Shown piece by piece: positions 37,941-46,322 of a stretch of 64,000 nucleotides of DNA; position 1 is the first letter of the stretch, and each line of letters begins with the position of its first letter. This DNA is from Rhodanobacter sp. 7MK24 (GTDB lineage: Bacteria; Pseudomonadota; Gammaproteobacteria; Xanthomonadales; Rhodanobacteraceae), in contig NZ_JACYXL010000006.1 in the NCBI RefSeq assembly GCF_014842995.1, positions 184,382 through 248,381 of the forward strand, written 5' to 3'. The notes under the pieces are model-generated. The model made no database searches. It was given only the letters and a program-made list of their open reading frames with translations, and was not told the origin of the DNA. The translations under genes were made by a program, and so were the position numbers.

Positions 37941-38651
37941 TTAGCCGATCAGCGACTTCCTGCTGCAGAAGTAACCGCCGAGCATGGAATGCAGCGCGAC
38001 CACGCGGTCTGCATTGCCAGGGCCACTGGCGTGGCCCAGTACGTGATAGATCTGAGCCAGCGAGTCGGCGCGTTGGGTCGGGTTGAGCGAGCCGCCGACC
38101 AGCCCGATGTAGGACTGGAGCACGCGGAATGCCGCCGCCAACAGATTCGGGTCGACGGCAATGTGCACTTCCGCGTCAACCGGCGTGACATCGTCAGCGG
38201 GTGCAGCGGGAGCTGCCCGCTCCATGGATGTACGGATAGAGTCGTCCGCCTCATGCATCGAGCCTTCGCCGGCGACCAGCCAGCGAAGGGAAATGCCGAG
38301 CGTCCGTGCGACGATGATGCAATGTTCGCGCGAGAGGTCGCCGCGGCCGCGGCACCAGTCGCGTACGGTGTCTTCCGAAAAGCCGCTGCGTTGGGCGATA
38401 GCAGCGGTGCTGCCCTCGATCCGGATCAGTAGCTGCATGCGTGCGACGAGGTCGTTCAAGCCGGAAGGAGGGATCGGTAGCGAGGACGCCCGCGCCGAGG
38501 TCGTGGTTTGTATGCTTGGGGAAATCGCTTCCGGAAGCCTGTCCAGGGCGGGCATGCGATCGCCCTTGCCGGCGAAATCGCGGGAATGGAAGTCACCGCC
38601 GGTGACGGGTTGAGCGGACTGCGCGTCGAGTTGGGGAATGGCTATCGGCAT
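37941..38651 (-). CDS. CI/XRE-like helix-turn-helix protein
   Basis: 236 residues. A proline-rich N-terminal 60 residues precede a phage-CI-type HTH (about 66-130: IAQRSGFSEDTVRDWCRGRG, then LGISLRWLVAGEGSM). The C-terminal 70 residues (from DAEVHIAVDPN) match no family I recognise and contain no LexA/CI protease motif. The start MPIAIPQ has GGAG seven bases upstream. It is the first gene of the leftward run with the TonB receptor and is 301 bases from a 15-bp palindrome, a plausible operator. Confidence 0.8.
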   Translation of the reverse strand: MPIAIPQLDAQSAQPVTGGDFHSRDFAGKGDRMPALDRLPEAISPSIQTTTSARASSLPIPPSGLNDLVARMQLLIRIEGSTAAIAQRSGFSEDTVRDWCRGRGDLSREHCIIVARTLGISLRWLVAGEGSMHEADDSIRTSMERAAPAAPADDVTPVDAEVHIAVDPNLLAAAFRVLQSYIGLVGGSLNPTQRADSLAQIYHVLGHASGPGNADRVVALHSMLGGYFCSRKSLIG

Positions 38652-38951
38652 CAGATTGCTCCACGGAACGATCGAACGATGACCTCGTGTCTGGTGATCG
38701 GCTGAAGGAGCAAGCCCGCTGGCCAGACGCATGTGAGGAACTGCGTGTCGAGATGTCAACGATTCGTTACAAAAGCGTCTGATGGTCAAGCCTAGGCAGG
38801 CCGAATGCTTCGGTACACGACCAATTCACATGGAAAAATCGAAGCCAATTCATGAGCGCGCATATTCGCCGGCGTTGTTGCGCATGATGTTGCGATGAAA
38901 ATCCGATCGCATATTCCCGCGATGAGAAACGCTGTTGCGCGCGCGAAGGAA
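38652..38951. other. Upstream region of the HTH gene, AT-richer, no gene seen
   Basis: About 300 bases without a credible open frame. The base composition is AT-richer than the surroundings from about 38800. It should hold the leftward promoter of the HTH gene; GCCTAGGC is the only obvious small dyad. Confidence 0.4.
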
Positions 38952-38966
38952 CATAGGAGTCCTATG
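38952..38966. promoter_or_regulatory. 15-bp perfect palindrome, extendable to a long dyad
   Basis: CATAGGA, G, TCCTATG. It is flanked by GGAA on the left and, after one extra base, TTCC on the right, giving an 11-bp imperfect-arm dyad. It lies between the divergent HTH gene and the membrane protein gene and could be the operator of the CI-like protein. Confidence 0.55.
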
Positions 38967-38999
38967 CTTCCGGCCTTAAAAAATACGAGGAGATTGGCT

Positions 39000-39026
39000 A
39001 TGGATGGAATGCGCGGCACTCTCTAG
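39000..39026 (+). CDS. Possible 8-residue leader peptide
   Basis: ATG GAT GGA ATG CGC GGC ACT CTC TAG encodes MDGMRGTL. GAGGAG lies seven bases before the ATG, the best ribosome binding site in this part of the window. It stands between the palindrome and a set of hairpins ahead of the membrane protein gene, the arrangement of an attenuator leader. Real translation is unproven. Confidence 0.35.
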   Translation: MDGMRGTL

Positions 39027-39029
39027 CCT

Positions 39030-39129
39030 GCATCCATCGGTGGATGCGCCAGCGCCGCATGGCATTGTGGCAAGGTAGCTTTTCCCCACCCTGCGGACGT
39101 GCCTCCCCAAGCGGTCCGCTGGGGTCTTT
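39030..39129 (+). ncRNA. Structured leader RNA / attenuator candidate
   Basis: GCATCCA-TCGG-TGGATGC (39030-39047) forms a stable tetraloop hairpin. Further on, GCGGAC (39093-39098) can pair with GTCCGC (39114-39119). Alternatively CCCCA (39105-39109) can pair with TGGGG (39120-39124), followed by TCTTT. The last two overlap and exclude each other, as in antiterminator/terminator pairs. I recognise no known riboswitch class. Confidence 0.35.
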
Positions 39130-39156
39130 ATGAGGTCATCGGAATCACGGTGCGCC

Positions 39157-39678
39157 ATGTCCATCCCGTCGAGACTTCCAGTGGCTACCGTGACCCGTAC
39201 GGCGACGTTATTGATCGGGGGCGCCGTTTTCGTGGGCACGCTGGACCTGATCTATGCGTGTGGGTATTGGAGATTGCTGCACGGAGTGCCTCCCGCCCGC
39301 ATCATCCAGGTCATTGCATCGGGCGTGCTGGGAAGGCATTCCTTCGACGAAGGCGGTATCAGCGTGCTGCTCGGGCTGGTCCTGCAGTACGCGATCTCCT
39401 TCGTGATGGTATGGGCCTATTACATGGTCAGCGGTTGGATGCCTGCGCTGATCCGACGTGGCATATGGATTTACGGTGTCCTGTATGGCCTGTGGTTGTA
39501 TGTGGCGATGAACGACATCGTGGTGCCGCTGTCCGCCGCGATGAAGGGATCGACCGTTCCCAGTTGGGTCGTCGGCAGCATTCTCGAGAGTGCCTTGTTG
39601 ATCGGTCCGCTCATTGCCTGGATCGCGCGTCGCGCGCGAGTGGGCCCGCCGGGACGCGAAATGCAGCAACCGGCATGA
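39157..39678 (+). CDS. Small membrane protein of unknown function
   Basis: 173 residues with about four hydrophobic helices: TLLIGGAVFVGTLDLIYAC, VLGRHSFDEGGISVLLGL into YAISFVMVWAYYM, GIWIYGVLYGLWLYVAM, and ILESALLIGPLIAWIA. No catalytic motif is seen and I cannot name a family with confidence. The start may instead be ATG at 39130, nine codons earlier, which would begin within the hairpin region. It stands alone, convergent with the prolyl hydroxylase-like gene. Confidence 0.75.
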   Translation: MSIPSRLPVATVTRTATLLIGGAVFVGTLDLIYACGYWRLLHGVPPARIIQVIASGVLGRHSFDEGGISVLLGLVLQYAISFVMVWAYYMVSGWMPALIRRGIWIYGVLYGLWLYVAMNDIVVPLSAAMKGSTVPSWVVGSILESALLIGPLIAWIARRARVGPPGREMQQPA

Positions 39679-39755
39679 GTCGCTCGCAGACCGGTCGGGG
39701 ATATCGAGCGCGCGATTGTCATTGAACGCCAATTGGAAGTGGCGACGCGCAGGCT

Positions 39756-40586
39756 TCAATAGGGCTTTTCGCGGAGCCACTTGGTGGCGATCCACTTTTC
39801 TCCGCGCAGCACCGGCAGCCCGGCATGCAGCGAGCTGGCGTCACCGCTCTCGTAAGCGAAATAGACGGCCGAGCCGCGCAGGGCGGTCACAGTAAGGCCG
39901 ACTTCGGGAAACGCGGTGCCGCCACCGGCTTCGGGCGTGTTGAGGTACATCACCACGCTGGCGATGCGCTGCCCGCCGCGTGCGGTGATGGTGGAGTAGC
40001 CGGGTTGGCCTGGGTCGAACCAGTCGTAGTGCGGCTGATACTCCTGGCCTGGCAGGTAATGCAGGATCTGCAGGCCCTCGCCATGGCTCATGGGGATGTC
40101 GAGAAGTTCCGCGATGCGTTGTTCGAGCTGTGCCACCAGCGGCAATTCGCCCAGCTTGAAGAACATGCCCACGCTGGTGCGACGTTGATCCACCTGTTGC
40201 CCGCCGCTCTCGTCCACGGTGAGCGCGCGCGCCAGGCGAGGGCGCGCCAGCGCGATCAGCTCGTCGCATTCCTCGCCCGTCAGCAGACCATCGAGCACGC
40301 GCAGCGCGGGCCTGTCCATGCTCAGCGCAATCTTCACCTCGCGGTCGCCGACCTTGGCCAGAGGTGCCTCTGGATGCCTGGTGCGATGCGCGAGCGGCGC
40401 CCCGGTATCCGCAAGCAAGGTGGCCAGCGGCACTTTCAGCACCTCGGCCACGCTGCTGCGGCTGTGCCGCGGATCGTAGCCATGCGACAGCATCAGTTCG
40501 ACCACGGTCTGCGGGGCGTGTCCGGCGCGGCTGGTGGCGAGTATCCATTCGCGCAGTTCGGGGCTGATCGTGGGGCGTGTGTTCAT
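39756..40586 (-). CDS. Prolyl-4-hydroxylase-like 2OG-Fe(II) oxygenase
   Basis: 276 residues. The C-terminal half is a P4H-type double-stranded beta-helix with the iron ligands His186-x-Asp188 (HYDWFDP) and His254, and the 2-oxoglutarate lysine Lys264 (GEKWIATKW). The N-terminal 80 residues form a helical extension of unknown role. No signal peptide, so it is cytosolic. It hydroxylates protein-bound or free proline in known relatives; the target is unknown. It is divergent from a lipoprotein gene with a 22-residue proline-rich stretch. Confidence 0.9.
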   Translation of the reverse strand: MNTRPTISPELREWILATSRAGHAPQTVVELMLSHGYDPRHSRSSVAEVLKVPLATLLADTGAPLAHRTRHPEAPLAKVGDREVKIALSMDRPALRVLDGLLTGEECDELIALARPRLARALTVDESGGQQVDQRRTSVGMFFKLGELPLVAQLEQRIAELLDIPMSHGEGLQILHYLPGQEYQPHYDWFDPGQPGYSTITARGGQRIASVVMYLNTPEAGGGTAFPEVGLTVTALRGSAVYFAYESGDASSLHAGLPVLRGEKWIATKWLREKPY

Positions 40587-40723
40587 GGGTGCGGGTGGAG
40601 CGGGGGAATTGGTCAAGCTTACTTCACCCGGTTTGGGTGGCATGAGCCGTCGGGAGCGCATTGTCCGCTGGCGTTTGTGGCCCTTAGACTGCAGCACCGC
40701 TGTACGGCTCGAGGGGAGAGTCC

Positions 40724-41512
40724 ATGCGTCTGCTGTCAGTAGCGATCAGTTGCGTCTTGCTGCTTGCCGGTTGTTCGGGGGAGGCGGTTCAAAGGCCGGT
40801 CACGAATGCTGCGCCACCACCGCCACCATCGTCGTGGCCGCCCGCGCCACCGCCACCACCGGGGGCGCCGCCGCCGCCGCAATCGATAACGACTGTGGCC
40901 CCGGTTTATCCGGGATTCGAGGCCGTCTATGGCATACAAGGGACGGTCGTGTTGCTCATCCTGGTCGGCAAGGATGGAGACCCGCTCGATATCAGGGTCG
41001 ACTACAGTTCCGGGTCACGTGGACTGGACAGGGCCGCCATTGCCGCGGCCACGCAGTGGCGGTTTTCCCCGGAAAGGAAGAACGGCATTGCGGTCGAAGG
41101 CTATGCGCGCGTACCGGTGACGTTCAACGAGCCGATGATCAAGGGCGATCCGGCGTGGACGCCGGCGTACCGCCATGCGCCCATCCAAATGGACGATGCG
41201 CCCATTCCCTATGCGACTGTCGTGCAAGCCGTCTCCGACGTGGCTGCGCGGGCCCATGCGCAGGTCTATGACAGCACGCACAAGCAATCCCATGTCTATG
41301 CGATTCGCGACAGCCAGAAGATCGTGCGCGAACTGTGGTATTTCACCGATATATCGACGGACCGGGCGATGGTGGTTCGCTACATTTTCACGGGAACCCC
41401 AGACAACCCGATAACGTTGGCGGCCACGCTTTGCAACAACGCCAGCCTGTGCAGGCAGCGTGAGTCATGGGTCAAGGCTGGCCCTTATACGAAGCGCGTG
41501 TCCACGGAATAG
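40724..41512 (+). CDS. Lipoprotein with proline-rich linker and TonB C-terminal domain
   Basis: 262 residues. The lipobox LLLAGC puts the lipidated cysteine at 17 with Ser at +2, so Lol sorting to the outer membrane is predicted. Residues 31-52 are mostly proline. Residues about 55-135 match the TonB C-terminal domain (VYPGFEAVYGIQGTVVLLIL, then AIAAATQWRFSPE). The remaining part to the C-terminus is unassigned. Unlike classical TonB there is no inner-membrane helix, so it is not an obvious energy transducer. GAGGGGAG precedes the ATG. Confidence 0.85.
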   Translation: MRLLSVAISCVLLLAGCSGEAVQRPVTNAAPPPPPSSWPPAPPPPPGAPPPPQSITTVAPVYPGFEAVYGIQGTVVLLILVGKDGDPLDIRVDYSSGSRGLDRAAIAAATQWRFSPERKNGIAVEGYARVPVTFNEPMIKGDPAWTPAYRHAPIQMDDAPIPYATVVQAVSDVAARAHAQVYDSTHKQSHVYAIRDSQKIVRELWYFTDISTDRAMVVRYIFTGTPDNPITLAATLCNNASLCRQRESWVKAGPYTKRVSTE

Positions 41513-41550
41513 TCCGGCGCCTTGGACCGGCTGCCGTGGAACAAGACGGC

Positions 41551-41575
41551 GCGAGCCGCCCCAGAGGCGGCTCGC
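41551..41575. terminator. Hairpin between convergent lipoprotein and S9 peptidase genes
   Basis: GCGAGCCGCC, loop CCAGA, GGCGGCTCGC: a perfect 10-bp stem in the 83-base gap. There is no good T-run on either side, so termination is likely but not typical. Confidence 0.55.
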
Positions 41576-41595
41576 GTGTTCCATGACGGGACGGC

Positions 41596-43722
41596 TTACT
41601 GCAACTTGTCCCACAGGAAGTCGTACACCATCGCATGCATGTGTGCCGACTGTTTGTTGTCCGCGCCGGCTCCGTGGCCGCCTTCGAGGTTCTCGTAGAA
41701 CCACACGTTGGGGATGCCCATGCCTTCCATCTTGGCGGCCATCTTGCGCGCCTGTGCCGGGCCTACGCGGTCGTCGCTGGTGGTGGTGTAGAACAGCACC
41801 GGCGGGTAGTGCGTCTCCTTGTGCAGGTTCTGGTAGGGCGAGAAGGACTTGATGAAGTCCCACTGCTTCGGATCGTCCGGGTTGCCGTATTCGGCGATCC
41901 ATGACGCGCCGGCATCGAGGTGGATGTAGCGCTTCATGTCGAGCAGCGGCACCTCGCAGGCGATCGCGCCGAACAGCTGCGGGTACTGGGTGAGCATGTT
42001 GCCCATAAGCAGGCCGCCGTTGCTGCCGCCCTCGGTGCCAAGGTGCTTAGCGGTGGTGACGCCGCGCTTCACCAGGTCTTCCGCCACCGCGGCGAAGTCC
42101 TGGTAGGCCTTCGGCCGGTTGGCCTGCAACGCAGCCTGGTGCCACGCCGGGCCGTATTCGCCGCCGCCGCGGATGTTGGCGATGACGTAGACGCCGCCGC
42201 GATCCAGCCAGGCACGGCCGATGCTGCCGCTGTAGAACGGCTGCAGCGAGACCTCGAAGCCGCCGTAGCCGTACAGCAAGGTGCGGTTCGAGCCGTCGAG
42301 TTTCATGTTCTTCGGTGCGATCTCGAAATAGGGCACGCGGGTGCCGTCCTTCGAGATGACGAAGTGCTGGCTCACGTTGAACTTGGACGCGTCGAAGAAG
42401 GCAGGCTGATGCTTGATCGTTTCGACCTCGCCTTGGCCAAGCACGCCGCGTTCCAGCGTAGTCGGGGTAAGGAAGCCGGTGATGGCGAGCCAGTATTCGT
42501 CGCTGTGATCGGGGTCGGTATCGACCACTTCCACTGTGCTCATCGCCGGCGCGCCCGGCATGGCCTCGCGCCGCCAGTCGCCGGCGGTTGCGGGATTTTC
42601 GGGGGGAGTCAGCACTTCCATCCGGCTTTTCACGTCGTCCAGTACGTCGAGAATCAGATGGTGCTGCGTCCATGCGTAGTTGGAGAGTGCGGTGTGCGCA
42701 TCGGGCTTGAACAGCACGGTGAAGGCGCGCTTGCCGGCCATGAAGTCATCGAACTTCGTGGCGACCAGCGAGCCATTGGGATAGGTGGTTCCACCCACCG
42801 TCCACGGCGCGCGCAGTGTCACCAGCAGCCATTCGCGATGCGCATCGGCGCTGGCGTCGCTGGGGATGTCGAGCTTCACCAGCTTGCCGTTCTTGCGCAG
42901 GAAGGTTTCGCTGTGGAAGAAGTCGGCGGCCACCTGCACGAAGTCGCGTTCGAAGCCGGGCGTGAGGTCGCGGTACGCGCTCACCGCGAGGTCGTCGGGC
43001 TTGCCCGCGTATACCTCGGTGGCGCTCGCGAGCGGCGTGCCGCGCCTCCATTCCTTGGCGATGCGAGGATAGCTGGACTTGGTCATCGAGCCGGGGCCGA
43101 AGTCGGTGCCGACGTAGATGTGGTCCTGATCGACCCAGCCCACCTGGGTTTTGGCGATCGGCAGTTCGAAGCCGCCTTTCACGAAGGACTTGGTGGTGGT
43201 GTCGAACTCGCGCACCGCCACCGCATCGCCGCCGTCGGGCGACAACGAGAGCAGGCAGCGCGTATACGCGGGCCTCAGGCATTGCGCGCCCTTGAACACC
43301 CAGCGCTTGCCTTCGGTCTTGTTGAGCGCATCCACGTCCAGCACGATGTCCCACTTGGGATCGGCCTTGCGGTATTCGGCCAATGTGGTGCGGCGCCAGA
43401 GGCCGCGCGGGTGATCCTTGTCCTGCCAGAAGTTGTAGAGCCAGTCGCCCATGCGCTCGATCATGGGAATGCGCGCATTGGAATCCAGCACTTCAAGGAT
43501 CTGGTTGCGGGTGCGGTCGAACTCCGCGGAGCTGGCGAAGGCCTTCTCGGTGATCGCGTTCTGCGCCTTCACCCAATCCATCGCACGTGCATCGTGGGTG
43601 GCTTCCAGCCAGAGATAGGGATCGTCGCTGCCGGCGGGCTGGTCGGTAGCCTGGGCCGTGCCCGTGCCGCTCACAGTGATGCCCAGCGCAAGCGCGAGCC
43701 AGAGGGATGTCTTGGACGTCAT
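41596..43722 (-). CDS. Secreted prolyl oligopeptidase-family serine peptidase (S9A)
   Basis: 708 residues: signal peptide (about 1-25), a seven-bladed propeller region and a C-terminal alpha/beta-hydrolase domain. The catalytic triad is Ser568 (EGGSNGGLL), Asp651 (TSDDRVGP) and His683 (EGGHGAG). It cleaves short peptides after proline, in the periplasm or outside. Length and motifs are complete. It stands alone with hairpins on both sides; the peptide-related genes to its left make a role in peptide use plausible. Confidence 0.95.
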   Translation of the reverse strand: MTSKTSLWLALALGITVSGTGTAQATDQPAGSDDPYLWLEATHDARAMDWVKAQNAITEKAFASSAEFDRTRNQILEVLDSNARIPMIERMGDWLYNFWQDKDHPRGLWRRTTLAEYRKADPKWDIVLDVDALNKTEGKRWVFKGAQCLRPAYTRCLLSLSPDGGDAVAVREFDTTTKSFVKGGFELPIAKTQVGWVDQDHIYVGTDFGPGSMTKSSYPRIAKEWRRGTPLASATEVYAGKPDDLAVSAYRDLTPGFERDFVQVAADFFHSETFLRKNGKLVKLDIPSDASADAHREWLLVTLRAPWTVGGTTYPNGSLVATKFDDFMAGKRAFTVLFKPDAHTALSNYAWTQHHLILDVLDDVKSRMEVLTPPENPATAGDWRREAMPGAPAMSTVEVVDTDPDHSDEYWLAITGFLTPTTLERGVLGQGEVETIKHQPAFFDASKFNVSQHFVISKDGTRVPYFEIAPKNMKLDGSNRTLLYGYGGFEVSLQPFYSGSIGRAWLDRGGVYVIANIRGGGEYGPAWHQAALQANRPKAYQDFAAVAEDLVKRGVTTAKHLGTEGGSNGGLLMGNMLTQYPQLFGAIACEVPLLDMKRYIHLDAGASWIAEYGNPDDPKQWDFIKSFSPYQNLHKETHYPPVLFYTTTSDDRVGPAQARKMAAKMEGMGIPNVWFYENLEGGHGAGADNKQSAHMHAMVYDFLWDKLQ

Positions 43723-43778
43723 GGAAGCTCCTTGGGGTGCGGCGAAAGACTTGGCGATTGTCGGCGTTTGGTGTGCTT

Positions 43779-43863
43779 GTCATTTCGGCGCAGGCCGGAA
43801 TCCAGTGGCCGTATCGCCTGAACGTGCGTGATCGCCACTGGGTCCCGGCCTGCGCCGGGATGA
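43779..43863. repeat. REP-like imperfect inverted repeat
   Basis: Two 30-base arms, starting GTCATTTCGGCGCAGGCC and ending GCCTGCGCCGGGATGAC, surround a 25-base centre. This matches the style of extragenic palindromes abundant in Xanthomonadales genomes (core GCGCAGGCxGGAATCCAGTG). It lies between hppA and the S9 peptidase gene. Only this copy was noticed in the window. Confidence 0.75.
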
Positions 43864-43932
43864 CGGGCATTTGCCAAAGTGTGATGGCGCGGTGTTGCGC
43901 ATGCCTGTGGCTGAAGTCAGGTGTCCGAAATG

Positions 43933-43960
43933 CGACAGGCCCCGCGAACGGGGCCTGTCG
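43933..43960 (-). terminator. Hairpin after hppA
   Basis: CGACAGGCCCC, loop GCGAAC, GGGGCCTGTCG: a perfect 11-bp stem just past the hppA stop codon. On the minus strand it is followed by CATTTC, a weak T-run. Confidence 0.7.
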
Positions 43961-43974
43961 TCGTGCCGGGTGGT

Positions 43975-46005
43975 TCAATGCAGCAGCGGGATGATCAGCA
44001 GCGCCACGATATTGATGATCTTGATCAACGGGTTCACCGCGGGGCCGGCGGTGTCCTTGTAGGGGTCGCCCACGGTGTCGCCGGTCACGGCGGCCTTGTG
44101 CGCTTCCGAACCCTTGCCACCGTGGTGGCCATCCTCGATGTACTTCTTGGCGTTGTCCCACGCGCCGCCGCCGGTGGTCATCGAGATCGCCACGAACAGG
44201 CCGGTGACGATGGTGCCGATCAGCACGCCGCCCAGCGCCTTCGGCCCCAGCAGCAGGCCCACCACGATAGGCACGACCACCGGCAGCAGTGAAGGCACGA
44301 TCATCTCCCGGATCGCCGAGCGGGTGAGCATGTCCACCGCCTTGTCGTACTGCGGTTTGCCGGTGCCGTCCATGATGCCGATGATGTCGCGGAACTGGCG
44401 GCGCACTTCCTCCACCACGGCGCCCGCGGCACGACCCACTGCTTCCATCGCCATCGCGCCGAACAGGTAGGGGATCAGGCCGCCGATCAGCAGGCCGATG
44501 ATCACCATGTGATCGGAGAGATCGAAGGTGTAGGTCGTATCCGGATGGTTCACCGCGAGGTTGTGCGTGTAGTCGGCGAACAGAACGAGTGCGGCAAGAG
44601 CTGCCGAGCCGATGGCATAGCCCTTGGTCACCGCCTTGGTGGTGTTGCCCACCGCGTCCAGCGGGTCGGTGACGCCGCGCACCTCCGGCGGCAGGTCGGC
44701 CATCTCGGCGATGCCGCCGGCGTTGTCGGTAATCGGCCCGTAGGCGTCCAGCGCCACAATCATGCCGGCCATCGACAGCATCGAGGTCGCTGCGATGGCG
44801 ATGCCGTACAGGCCGCCGTGCTCGTAGGCGCCCCAGATGGCAATGCAGATCGCCACTACCGGCAGGCCGGTGGCCTTCATCGACACGCCCAGGCCGGCGA
44901 TGATGTTGGTGCCGTGCCCGGTGGTGGAGGCCTGCGCGATGTGCTTGACCGGCTTGTAGTTGGTGCCGGTGTAGTACTCGGTGATCCACACGATGGCGCC
45001 GGTGAGCACCAGCCCGATCAGCGCGCAGAACCACAGGTTCAGGGCGCCGTAGCTGAAGCCGCCCATCAACTGCATGGTGATCGGGTAGAACGCGATGGCC
45101 GCCAGCACGCCCGACACCGCCACACCCTTGTACAGCGCGCCCATGATCGAGCCGCCGGGCTTCACGCGCACGAACAGCGTGCCAATGATCGAGGCGATGA
45201 TGGACACCGCACCCAGCAGCAGCGGATACAGCACGGCAGTGCTGCCCGCATTGGTCAGCGTGAGGCCGCCCAGCAGCATGGTGGCGATCACTGTCACCGC
45301 GTAGGTCTCGAACAGGTCGGCAGCCATGCCCGCGCAGTCGCCCACGTTGTCGCCCACGTTGTCGGCGATCACCGCCGGATTGCGCGGGTCGTCTTCGGGG
45401 ATGCCGGCCTCCACCTTGCCCACGAGGTCGGCGCCCACGTCCGCACCCTTGGTGAAGATGCCGCCGCCGAGGCGGGCGAAGATCGAGATCAGCGAGCTGC
45501 CGAAGGCCAGGCCCACCAGAGCGTGCAATGCGTCTTCGCTGGCCACGCCGCTGCGGTCGAGGATCAGCCAGTAACCGGCTACGCCCAGCAACGCCAGGCC
45601 CACGACCAGCATGCCGGTGATGGCGCCGCCGCGGAATGCCACGTCCATCGCCGGGCCCAGGCCTTGCCGTGCCGCTTCGGCGGTGCGCACGTTGGCGCGC
45701 ACCGACACGTTCATGCCGATGTAGCCGGCTGCGCCTGACAGCACCGCGCCAATCAGGAACCCGCCCGCGGTGGCCCAGGAAAGGAAGAAACCGATCAGCA
45801 GGAACAACACTGCGCCTACCAGGGCAATCGTGCCGTACTGGCGATTGAGGTAAGCGCGTGCGCCTACCTGGATCGCCGTGGCGATTTCCTGCATCCGTGC
45901 ATTGCCCGGCGAGCGCGCGAGAACCCAGCGTGCCGACAAGGCGCCATACAAAACTGCCACCACCGCACACGCGAGCACGATCCACCAGCCAAACTGCTGC
46001 AGCAT
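43975..46005 (-). CDS. hppA: Membrane-bound H+-translocating pyrophosphatase, K+-independent type
   Basis: 676 residues with about sixteen membrane helices. The PPi-binding motifs are complete: [39 protein letters not shown] and [16 protein letters not shown]. The subtype marker reads [10 protein letters not shown]; a lysine here (instead of alanine) is the hallmark of K+-independent proton pumps. It couples PPi hydrolysis to proton export. GGGGAGG precedes the ATG. The PPi-dependent phosphofructokinase gene lies about 3 kb to the right, and ppa about 14 kb to the left. Confidence 0.96.
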   Translation of the reverse strand: MLQQFGWWIVLACAVVAVLYGALSARWVLARSPGNARMQEIATAIQVGARAYLNRQYGTIALVGAVLFLLIGFFLSWATAGGFLIGAVLSGAAGYIGMNVSVRANVRTAEAARQGLGPAMDVAFRGGAITGMLVVGLALLGVAGYWLILDRSGVASEDALHALVGLAFGSSLISIFARLGGGIFTKGADVGADLVGKVEAGIPEDDPRNPAVIADNVGDNVGDCAGMAADLFETYAVTVIATMLLGGLTLTNAGSTAVLYPLLLGAVSIIASIIGTLFVRVKPGGSIMGALYKGVAVSGVLAAIAFYPITMQLMGGFSYGALNLWFCALIGLVLTGAIVWITEYYTGTNYKPVKHIAQASTTGHGTNIIAGLGVSMKATGLPVVAICIAIWGAYEHGGLYGIAIAATSMLSMAGMIVALDAYGPITDNAGGIAEMADLPPEVRGVTDPLDAVGNTTKAVTKGYAIGSAALAALVLFADYTHNLAVNHPDTTYTFDLSDHMVIIGLLIGGLIPYLFGAMAMEAVGRAAGAVVEEVRRQFRDIIGIMDGTGKPQYDKAVDMLTRSAIREMIVPSLLPVVVPIVVGLLLGPKALGGVLIGTIVTGLFVAISMTTGGGAWDNAKKYIEDGHHGGKGSEAHKAAVTGDTVGDPYKDTAGPAVNPLIKIINIVALLIIPLLH

Positions 46006-46322
46006 CGGAGCCTCCCCATGGTTGTAATGGCCGTCCGGAACGGGCGGTCGAGGGGAGTATAGGCAGAGCCTTGTGTACAACCCGTTGTGCGGCGCAGCGC
46101 GCAGCGAGGCGGTGCGTGTGGACGGTTTGCGCCAAGGCTATGAAGTCGCGGTGTCGGATTGTCCCTACGTGCGGAGTGTGACGTTGCGACATCGACATGC
46201 GCACGTGGCACGACATGCCGCTGACACGATGTCTTAGGCATCAGTCGGTTCGCGATGGTGGCATTGTATGTGCGAGGTCGGTTGATCCACCTATGAAGCG
46301 GCAGGCGTAGTAGGCTGCGAAA
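46006..46322. other. 317-base gap between divergent hppA and the PEP mutase-like gene
   Basis: It holds the hppA upstream region. On the minus strand TATACT (46061-46056) is a possible -10 box, and ACAAC-CC-GTTGT (46077-46088) is a small dyad. No open frame in it looks coding, and no promoter for the rightward gene is convincing. Confidence 0.4.

Noticed and set aside
43493..46216. A 907-codon minus-strand frame over hppA and the end of the S9 peptidase
   Set aside because: A shifted frame of two genuine genes on the same strand; the true frames show full active sites.
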